Below, piece by piece: positions 1 through 4,949 of a stretch of DNA of 5,465 bases; the stretch's first letter is position 1; each line of letters begins with the position of its first letter. This DNA comes from B8-G4 sp033720735. GTDB taxonomy: Bacteria > Bacteroidota > Bacteroidia > Chitinophagales > Saprospiraceae. The notes under the pieces are model-generated. The model had not been told where the DNA came from, made no database searches, and worked only from the letters and a program-made list of their open reading frames with translations. Made by a program: the position numbers and the translations under genes. The stretch covers positions 1-5,465 of the forward strand of contig JAWWBX010000301.1 of assembly GCA_033720735.1 (NCBI GenBank). Direction: 5' to 3'.

Positions 1-26
1 CGGATATCTGAAGAGGCGGTCCATGA
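1..26 (-). other. Start of a probable peptidase S74 (intramolecular chaperone) domain
   Basis: The last visible residues, 967-975, read SWTASSDIR after a GGG stretch. S74 chaperone domains of endosialidase-like fibre proteins typically begin with a W.A.SD.RLK(K/E)N motif. The window stops exactly there, so the catalytic Ser/Lys part and the stop codon are unseen. If present, the domain would assist trimer folding and then cleave itself off. The call rests on nine residues plus the fibre context. Confidence 0.6.
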
Positions 27-2924
27 GCCACCACCGATCTTCTTGACCGTAGTGGCATTGACTTCGAGGAGGGCGGTGGGATTGGAGGTGCCAATGCCGA
101 CTTCGCCGCTGGTCTCTATCGTCATATGCCTCGCGTTGTTGGTCCAGAAACTCAATTCATCGTTGCTCAAGGTGCGAAGTGAGCCGCCACTGGAATTGAC
201 CCCCAGGAAGAGCTCTCGTGTATCATCCTTGACATTAATGACAGTGCTGCTTGGGCTATAAACAGTCAGCTCGCGGTCCGGGGTAGAGGTGCCGATTCCC
301 ACCATGCCGCCACCATTCACCAGAATCACGTTTTGCGCTGAGTTGTTTTGCAAATGGAGGTCATCCGTGATTGCGTCGATCTCGTTGCCATCAAGCAGGA
401 GTGTTTGCGCGCCTGACTGGATTTGCAACGTGGCAGTAGTTCCATTGTTATCCTCACCATCGAGATGCAGCCGGCTGGCAGGGCTGGTCATGCCGATTCC
501 CACGTTGCCGGCAGCCGTGATATGCATGCGGGTAGCATTGTTTGTACGCAAATTCAGGGCATGATCAGTGGTCGTCCCAAGAAGTCCGCTCGAAGCGTCG
601 CTGTCCATACGATTGGTGACGCCTGCATCCGAAACCTGAATAAACTCCCCAAAGTATCCACGAGTCCAGCGATTGGCCGAGGCTCCAAACTGTTTGGCCA
701 TGTCGACAGATGGCCGGAAAATGTCAGTTCCAAAGCTGTATTCCTCCGTGGCAGAGTTATCCAGGTTCAGGCTGCTGAAGAGTTTGAGATTGCCGATATT
801 TTCAATCCGCCAATCTGTGTTACTCCCGCTGCTGCGGATCAAATCTATTCCTGTGGCATCATTGGTAGTGGAGGTAATGCGTATGTAGTTGCTGTCAGCT
901 TTAGACACTTCCAGGAGAGCCGCTGGCGCATCTGTACCGATACCTACACGTCCACCGCCCATCACCAGTGAGATGTCGTGGACAACATTGTTCTGCAGAA
1001 AGAGTGTGCCCTGGGTCGCATCAATTTCATCTCCATCGAGGAACATCACCCCGGCAGAGTTCTCCAGCTTAACAAGTCCTCCAAAACCCGTACTCTCGGT
1101 GATATCGTCTTTAACCACGAGGGGGTGCCCGGGTCCGGTCTCTCCAATGCCTACCAACCCCAGGTGATTGATCGTCACACGGGGAGCATTGTTCGTATAA
1201 AACCTGATAACAGCATCTGCTCTTATACTGGATTGATTCGCTTCGGCCGTAAGCAGTAGATGCCGGTTGGTATCCTGGAGACGGAGAGTCGCATGATGCG
1301 GGGTAAAGATATCCAGGTCGTAAATTGGGCTAGCAGTCCCGATACCGACCTTCCCTTCGGTGTCAATGGTCATGTGGCGAACATTGTTCGTCCAGAAACT
1401 CAGGCTGTGGTTGGTCATACTGCGCAGTGATGCACCTGAGCTATTGGTGCCAATGAGCAGCTCTCGAGTGGCATCCCTGATATTCAGAAATGTACTGCCA
1501 TCTCCATTTGGATCGTCTATGGTCAGGTCGCGGTCGGGATTATCAGTGCCAATCCCGACCTTCCCTTCGGTCAAAGCAGTCATCAAAATCTGGCCGTCAT
1601 CCGAAGTCACTTGTAGTCCGGCAGGATCTGCCGCGGTCAGATGTACACCACCGACACCGATCCGGTTGAGACGCAGGTGCTCCATGAAATTGTTGGAGCC
1701 GATCGTCACCAGCCCGGGGAGCTGCCCGTCGAAGGGCTGTATGCCACCTTTCAAGTCTGCGGTGACCAGGTTCTGTGCGATGTGGAAAACCTCGATCCGG
1801 TCCGGGCCCTCATTGAGCAGGTAGATATAATCACCACGGGCGTCCATCCGGGTAGGAACTGATGGAACCGGTTTGGTACCAAGTAAACAAGGCGCAGAGG
1901 GGTCGGAGATGTCAAACACGTAAAGGCTGTCGAGGTCGCTATCCGACATATACAGGAGCTGGTCGTGGGCTTTGAGGCCATTCTGAATGGAAAATCCTCC
2001 CAGTGTGCCAACGATCTGTGGGCTCGATGGAACACTGATATCGAAGATGTACAGGGTGTCAGTGCCATTATCCGTAACGTATGCAAATCCGTCTGTGACC
2101 TCAATAAACGTGGGGAAGGAGCCAAACGGAGTGGAGCCGACCAACGCGGGGCTTACCGGGTTGGTGAGATCAAACACTTTCATGTCCAGACTTCCGGCAT
2201 CAATGATGAACGCATGGTTCCCTTCGATGGCTATCCCGTTGGGGTCTCCGCCGATGCCAATGGTGTCGACGACGATCAGGGTGTCAGGTGTCTGCGCATC
2301 AATGACGACCAGTCCATTGACGAAATTGCCGACCACATAGAGGTATCCGTTGTGGTAGGCCATGTCTTCAGCAGACTGAGGCAGCACATATACAGACACC
2401 GGATTGGTCGGGTCTGAAATGTCAATCGTGTGGATCGAATTGCTGTAATCAGCGTATGCCCGATCACCGGCCACCACCAGTCCCTGGGCTGCTCCTCCAA
2501 ACAAGATTCTGATACCACCAATCCTGACCGGGAGGGACGGATCACTGAGATCAAAGACGAGCAGTGAGTCAATGTTGTCACAAGCGACATATGCATGGTT
2601 GCCCTGGATCTCGATGTACTCAGGCCGCGTATTGACAAACTGATGGGCATCGCGCAACGTCGGCCCCAGATTTTTGCCGAGCACGGGAGCCCAAAACCCG
2701 TTGCCAAGCGAGTCGGATCTCAGCAGGTAGCCGTCGCGCGCACCAGAAGGCAGGCGCAGGCTGTCCGCGAGCAGGGTTCCTGCGACATGCAGCTTGGTCT
2801 GCGGGGTATCGACACCGACGCCGACGTTCTGGGCATGGGTCTGTAAAGCCAACATAGTGACTAGTGCGATGGCACCCAGATGTTTGGCGGTGATGTGTTT
2901 CAGGAGGTGTTGCAAGTATTCCAT
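1..2924 (-). CDS. Secreted LVIVD beta-propeller / tail-fibre-like protein (3' end outside window)
   Basis: One frame without a stop runs from ATG at 2924 to the window edge, giving 974 full residues plus the start of an Arg codon. I read every in-frame triplet and found no stop. Residues 1-31 look like a signal peptide. Residues 34-50 form a degenerate VGIGT-type module (VGVDTPQTKLHV). Residues 59-78 match the LPSGA.DGYLL.SD..GN..W linker common in tail-fibre-domain proteins. Residues about 96-390 hold seven LVIVD-type units (a likely beta-propeller), and about 395-960 a shaft of VGIGT modules. The visible end, GGGSWTASSDIR, resembles the entry to a peptidase S74 chaperone domain. The likely role is a cell-surface or secreted, probably trimeric, adhesin or structural fibre; the ligand is unknown. 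No Shine-Dalgarno is visible; the ATG is preferred because the signal peptide follows directly. LytTR lies 40 bases upstream on the same strand. The frame and architecture are seen directly; the function is inferred. Confidence 0.93.
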   Translation of the reverse strand, partial: MEYLQHLLKHITAKHLGAIALVTMLALQTHAQNVGVGVDTPQTKLHVAGTLLADSLRLPSGARDGYLLRSDSLGNGFWAPVLGKNLGPTLRDAHQFVNTRPEYIEIQGNHAYVACDNIDSLLVFDLSDPSLPVRIGGIRILFGGAAQGLVVAGDRAYADYSNSIHTIDISDPTNPVSVYVLPQSAEDMAYHNGYLYVVGNFVNGLVVIDAQTPDTLIVVDTIGIGGDPNGIAIEGNHAFIIDAGSLDMKVFDLTNPVSPALVGSTPFGSFPTFIEVTDGFAYVTDNGTDTLYIFDISVPSSPQIVGTLGGFSIQNGLKAHDQLLYMSDSDLDSLYVFDISDPSAPCLLGTKPVPSVPTRMDARGDYIYLLNEGPDRIEVFHIAQNLVTADLKGGIQPFDGQLPGLVTIGSNNFMEHLRLNRIGVGGVHLTAADPAGLQVTSDDGQILMTALTEGKVGIGTDNPDRDLTIDDPNGDGSTFLNIRDATRELLIGTNSSGASLRSMTNHSLSFWTNNVRHMTIDTEGKVGIGTASPIYDLDIFTPHHATLRLQDTNRHLLLTAEANQSSIRADAVIRFYTNNAPRVTINHLGLVGIGETGPGHPLVVKDDITESTGFGGLVKLENSAGVMFLDGDEIDATQGTLFLQNNVVHDISLVMGGGRVGIGTDAPAALLEVSKADSNYIRITSTTNDATGIDLIRSSGSNTDWRIENIGNLKLFSSLNLDNSATEEYSFGTDIFRPSVDMAKQFGASANRWTRGYFGEFIQVSDAGVTNRMDSDASSGLLGTTTDHALNLRTNNATRMHITAAGNVGIGMTSPASRLHLDGEDNNGTTATLQIQSGAQTLLLDGNEIDAITDDLHLQNNSAQNVILVNGGGMVGIGTSTPDRELTVYSPSSTVINVKDDTRELFLGVNSSGGSLRTLSNDELSFWTNNARHMTIETSGEVGIGTSNPTALLEVNATTVKKIGGGSWTASSDI
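87..1559 (-). repeat. VGIGT shaft modules of the fibre protein
   Basis: VGIGT-type motifs (VGIGT, VGIGE, VGIGM) start at residues 456, 526, 591, 660, 808, 875 and 942. Spacing is 65-70 residues except for one double-length interval of 148. Each motif is followed by a (D/S/N).P...L.V strand, as in tail-fibre shafts. Most modules end in a T(N)N..R(H/M)(M)TI strand; (F/L)(W/Y/R)TNN occurs four times. The 148-residue interval holds a different block, including FGASANRWTRGYFGEFIQV, resembling the DLGSS..RW...Y motif of tail-fibre proteins. Beta-rich trimeric folding is inferred from the family. Confidence 0.85.
1755..2639 (-). repeat. Seven LVIVD-type repeat units (predicted seven-bladed beta-propeller)
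   Basis: Residues about 96-390 carry seven copies of a roughly 43-residue unit of the form G..AYV......L.VFDISDP..P..VG. The conserved position (Asp in units 1-6, His in unit 7) falls at residues 125, 168, 209, 252, 295, 338 and 381, so spacings are 43, 41, 43, 43, 43 and 43. Unit cores include VFDLSDP, TIDISDP, VVIDAQTP, VFDLTNP, IFDISVP and VFDISDP; the last, VFHIAQN, is degenerate. LVIVD repeats are known in secreted and surface proteins and are thought to fold as propellers. Seven units suit a closed seven-bladed ring, but closure cannot be proved from sequence. Confidence 0.85.
2832..2924 (-). other. Signal peptide of the fibre protein
   Basis: Residues 1-31 have a basic N-region (K9, H10, K14, H15), a hydrophobic core LGAIALVTMLAL at 16-27, and a THA-QN junction that fits signal peptidase I cleavage after A31. 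No lipobox cysteine is present, so a Sec-exported, non-lipoprotein route is more likely. The cleavage site was judged by eye. Confidence 0.8.
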
Positions 2925-2930
2925 GTGATC

Positions 2931-2970
2931 GGTTTATCGGTTGGTCCGTTTATCGGTTTATCGGTTAACC
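2931..2970 (+). repeat. Array A: five tandem 8-base units SGTTNNTC
   Basis: Successive units on the plus strand are GGTTTATC, GGTTGGTC, CGTTTATC, GGTTTATC and GGTTAACC, an exact 8-base period with the change concentrated in the central dinucleotide. The last unit contains the LytTR stop codon (2965-2967). The first unit ends seven bases before the fibre ATG, so the array fills nearly the whole LytTR-fibre gap and would form part of the fibre mRNA leader. The function is unknown; it shares its unit with arrays B and C. Confidence 0.85.
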
Positions 2971-3405
2971 AGGTGAGGGAAAGGATTCCTTCAGTGTGTT
3001 GAGGACGGTTTGCCGGCGGGATCTGGAGCATTCGACTGTGGCGCCGTTACTCAGGACCAGCTGGCTGCGCCGCTTGTCGATCCGCCGGAGATGCGCGATG
3101 TGCACGAGATAGCTTTGATGTGTCCGCAGGAAGCCATGTCGTGAAAGCAGCGCGTCATAGGTGTTAAGCGGTTTGGAATGGCACAGAACCTGCCCGTCTG
3201 TCAGGTGTACTCTCGCATAGTTGCCATCAGCCTCCACAAAGAGGATGTCGGCCAAGGGCACAAGTTCGACCGTATCCTGCAGCGGGATCAGTAATCGGCA
3301 AGGGGCTGGAACACGTTCATCGGGAGCCGGTCGCATCCGGCTGATCAATGGAATGACCTTCGCCTCGGACCTTGATTTCAACAGCATGACAATCGATTGA
3401 AGCAT
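2965..3405 (-). CDS. Stand-alone LytTR-family DNA-binding regulator
   Basis: A 146-residue protein made almost entirely of a LytTR domain (about 37-141), which binds DNA through a beta-sheet fold. Visible family features are VPLADILFVEADGNYARVHLTDG (48-71, here split by family strands), the FLRTHQSYLVH core at 92-102, the RRID turn at 107-110, and ECSRSRRQTVL at 125-135 matching the usual 'vSR..r..vl' helix. Residues 1-35 are a short basic leader, too small for a receiver. An in-frame stop lies 24 bases before the ATG, so no receiver is fused. An internal ATG (residue 7) is an alternative start. It lies 76 bases downstream of DUF1059 and 40 upstream of the fibre gene, all on the minus strand, so it may regulate the fibre; that is inferred. 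How it senses a signal is unclear. Confidence 0.9.
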   Translation of the reverse strand: MLQSIVMLLKSRSEAKVIPLISRMRPAPDERVPAPCRLLIPLQDTVELVPLADILFVEADGNYARVHLTDGQVLCHSKPLNTYDALLSRHGFLRTHQSYLVHIAHLRRIDKRRSQLVLSNGATVECSRSRRQTVLNTLKESFPSPG

Positions 3406-3481
3406 GAAGAAACAGGAGAGCGCGGGCGATCATGCCCAGTACGTCCTGACTGATGGCCCCCGACCCCATGCTGTCCGGAGG

Positions 3482-3661
3482 TCATGCGGTATCCTGCATC
3501 ACTGATTTGATCTTTGCGACGATCTCGGGTGTGACCTCGTCGATCCCGTGGGCCGCTTTGGCGTGTTCAGCTGCCTGTTGCAAGGCCTCCTCAGTGGTTT
3601 TTGCGTTGATGACGCCGTCACAGTCGAATCCGACATCGCGACAACGAATGATCTTTCCCAT
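3482..3661 (-). CDS. DUF1059 small putative metal-binding protein
   Basis: A 59-residue protein starting MGKIIRCRDVGFDCDG, followed by TTEEALQQAAEHAKAAHG and TPEIVAKIKSVM. This matches the DUF1059 pattern (CRDVG.DCD, then E..L..A.EHA...HG) over its whole length. C7, C14, H33 and H38 are candidate metal ligands; metal binding is a family prediction, not shown here. The frame stays open upstream to an ATG at 3835, but that extension would translate array B and has no family match, so ATG 3661 is chosen. No clear ribosome-binding site is seen. It is first in a possible minus-strand unit with LytTR and the fibre gene. Its biological role is unknown. Confidence 0.88.
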   Translation of the reverse strand: MGKIIRCRDVGFDCDGVINAKTTEEALQQAAEHAKAAHGIDEVTPEIVAKIKSVMQDTA

Positions 3662-3833
3662 GGCTTTTGAAATTGAGTGTGGAACAATAGCTGCAAGATC
3701 GCATGCGACCTGGCTGCAGACATCCCTTAAATCAGGTAGAGTGGGGGGTCTATGAATTCCGGTAGGTTCGTTTATCGGTTTTTCCGTTCGTCGGTTCGTA
3801 TGTATTTTGACAGTCCACAAAACCACATTTACC
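3662..3833. promoter_or_regulatory. Divergent intergenic region between DUF1059 and the four-helix-bundle gene
   Basis: This 172-base gap separates two genes that point away from each other, so promoters for both should lie here. It contains array B at 3769-3800. I found no convincing sigma-70 boxes and no clean Bacteroidota-type -7 element (TAnnTTTG); the nearest, around 3802-3809, lacks the right spacing. The placement is inferred from gene orientation only. Confidence 0.4.
3769..3800 (+). repeat. Array B: four tandem 8-base units SGTTNNTC
   Basis: Units are CGTTTATC, GGTTTTTC, CGTTCGTC and GGTTCGTA, in phase over 32 bases. Aligned with array A over 33 bases (2932-2964 against 3770-3802), 25 positions match by hand and all differences fall in dinucleotide pairs. 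It lies 33 bases before the four-helix-bundle ATG, oriented opposite to array C on the far side of that gene. Confidence 0.8.
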
Positions 3834-4202
3834 ATGACGATTCAGAGATTTGAGGATCTTGATTGCTGGAAATCTGCAAGGGATCTCGTACGCGAAGTTT
3901 TCATTCTAACGAATGAGCCTCTTTTTGATCGCTTCCGTGATCTGAGGTGGCAACTGCAAAACGCAGCCTTATCCATAATGAACAATATTGCTGAAGGCTT
4001 TGACAGATTCTATTTGAAGGAGAGAATGTTGTTTTTGAACTATGCAACAGGCTCGGCGGGGGAGGTGCGAAGCATGCTTTATACCTGCCTCGACCTGCAG
4101 CTCATCACAGAAATGCAGTTCCGCGAACTGAAAGGACGGGCACAAAGTACACAGCGACAGACGGCCGGGTTGATTCGCTACCTGAGGAAAATATCCAGTT
4201 AG
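3834..4202 (+). CDS. Four-helix-bundle protein (S23/IVP family)
   Basis: A 122-residue protein of the size usual for the family. It begins with the typical FEDLDCWKSARDLV (about 5-18), has QLQNAALSIMNNIAEG (40-55), the family signature, then LKERMLFLNYATGSAGEVRSML, and predicted helices to the end. The family was named after ORFs in 23S rRNA intervening sequences and is structurally related to Avd, the accessory protein of diversity-generating retroelements; members are mostly of unknown function. No rRNA and no reverse transcriptase is nearby. ATG 3834 is preferred to an in-frame TTG at 3807 because family members start just before the F.DL..W motif. Hand-counted GC is 169/360 (47%) over 3841-4200, and 42% in the first half, lower than sampled neighbouring coding lines (about 59%). 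Arrays B and C flank it in inverted orientation. Confidence 0.92.
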   Translation: MTIQRFEDLDCWKSARDLVREVFILTNEPLFDRFRDLRWQLQNAALSIMNNIAEGFDRFYLKERMLFLNYATGSAGEVRSMLYTCLDLQLITEMQFRELKGRAQSTQRQTAGLIRYLRKISS

Positions 4203-4205
4203 TCG

Positions 4206-4237
4206 TAGAAACCGACAAACCGAAGAACCGACAAACC
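4206..4237 (-). repeat. Array C: four tandem 8-base units, inverted relative to A and B
   Basis: Read on the minus strand, the units are GGTTTGTC, GGTTCTTC, GGTTTGTC and GGTTTCTA, an exact 8-base period. The array takes up almost the entire 36-base gap between the stop of the four-helix-bundle gene (4202) and the stop of the convergent response regulator (4239). It shows no hairpin with a T-tract, so it does not look like an ordinary terminator. Confidence 0.83.
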
Positions 4238-4238
4238 G

Positions 4239-4877
4239 CTAATCAAGAAGTCCGTTCTCCAACGCAATCCGCACCATCCCCACCGCATTCCGCGCGCCGA
4301 GCTTGTGCATGATGTTGCGGCGGTGGGTTTCTACGGTGCCAAACGAGATGTTGAGTTGCTCGGCGATCTCGCCGGTGGTCATTTCGTCCACGATCAGGCG
4401 CAGGATCTGCTTCTCGCGGCGTGAGAGTCGTGGAAATTGTGTCGTGGCAGTTTTGTTGCTGCCGGACATGTCATTGAGGATCACGTCGGAGACTGCGCGC
4501 GAGTAGTATGTCTTGCCGCTCCGCACCGCTTCCAGGCATGCCAGCAGTTCTTGCTGCCCCGTATTCTTCATGAGGTAACCGACCGCCCCTGCTTCGAGCA
4601 TCTTACGGATGATACTCGCCTCTTGCATCATCGTCAGCGCCACGATCTTGATGTCTGGATGTGTTTTGGTGAGCTTGCGGCACGCGGCGATGCCGTTCAT
4701 CACGGGCATGTCGATGTCCAGCAGGACAACGTCGACCTGCGTACGCTGGAGCAAGGCCACGAGCTGTCCGCCGTCGTTGGCCTCGCCGACCACGTCCACG
4801 CCGGGCTCCGACTCCAGCATGTGCTTGAGGCCGTCGATCACGATCTGATGATCATCTGCAATTGCCACCCGTAGCAT
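4239..4877 (-). CDS. NarL/FixJ-family two-component response regulator
   Basis: A 212-residue protein with a receiver domain (about 1-118) and a LuxR-type HTH (about 148-210). In the receiver, D8/D9 form the acidic pocket, D54 in VVLLDIDMP is the phospho-acceptor, T82 the switch Thr and K104 the conserved Lys. The HTH shows LSRREKQIL at 151-159, GEIAEQLNIS at 169-178 and TVETHRRNIMHKLGARN at 181-197. It should bind DNA as a dimer after phosphorylation. ATG 4877 is chosen because the receiver begins at once (MLRVAIADDH); a longer in-frame start at 4946 adds 23 residues with no family match. No histidine kinase is visible in the window, so its partner is off-window or elsewhere. Its targets are unknown. 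Confidence 0.95.
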   Translation of the reverse strand: MLRVAIADDHQIVIDGLKHMLESEPGVDVVGEANDGGQLVALLQRTQVDVVLLDIDMPVMNGIAACRKLTKTHPDIKIVALTMMQEASIIRKMLEAGAVGYLMKNTGQQELLACLEAVRSGKTYYSRAVSDVILNDMSGSNKTATTQFPRLSRREKQILRLIVDEMTTGEIAEQLNISFGTVETHRRNIMHKLGARNAVGMVRIALENGLLD

Positions 4878-4949
4878 GTTGGGAAAATAACAAACTATCT
4901 GTGACCCGGAATCTCTATTATTACAGCCGTTCACGCTCCTGACCACGCC
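4878..4949. promoter_or_regulatory. Divergent promoter region between response regulator and membrane protein
   Basis: A 72-base gap between two divergent starts must hold at least the 5' signals of both genes. On the minus strand, TAGTTTG (4891-4897) is one base short of the Bacteroidota -7 consensus TAnnTTTG and lies 13 bases before the regulator ATG, too close to be convincing. The region is AT-richer than its flanks. The assignment rests mainly on orientation. Confidence 0.35.

Noticed and set aside
1..1742. Prophage tail-fibre gene
   Set aside because: The protein has its own signal peptide and a propeller, and no other phage structural, lysis or integration gene is nearby.
43..2846. 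Many plus-strand and off-frame minus-strand open frames of 70-180 codons across 43-2846
   Set aside because: They all overlap the continuous minus-strand fibre frame, have no recognisable domains, and carry Ser/Pro/Arg-rich shadow composition.
3423..3436. Hairpin GGGC-GATCAT-GCCC as a terminator between DUF1059 and LytTR
   Set aside because: The stem is only four base pairs and no T-tract follows on the minus strand.
3807..3833. TTG start at 3807 for the four-helix-bundle protein
   Set aside because: An ATG nine codons downstream is directly before the family's conserved N-terminal motif and needs no rare start codon.
3482..3835. Longer form of the DUF1059 protein starting at ATG 3835
   Set aside because: The extra 58 residues translate array B and the divergent promoter region and match nothing in the family; the family begins at MGKIIRCRDVG.
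3834..4202. Avd accessory protein of a diversity-generating retroelement
   Set aside because: No reverse transcriptase or template/variable repeat pair is visible, and the NIAEG signature suits the general S23/IVP family. The variable dinucleotides of the arrays are not adenine-directed changes between a template and a target.
3834..4202. 23S rRNA intervening sequence
   Set aside because: The family name invites this, but there is no rRNA sequence on either side.
2931..4237. CRISPR array
   Set aside because: Units are 8 bases, directly tandem and without unique spacers; no cas gene is present.
4303..4874. Plus-strand open frames opposite the response regulator
   Set aside because: They are antisense shadows of a well-supported NarL-family gene and lack any domain match.
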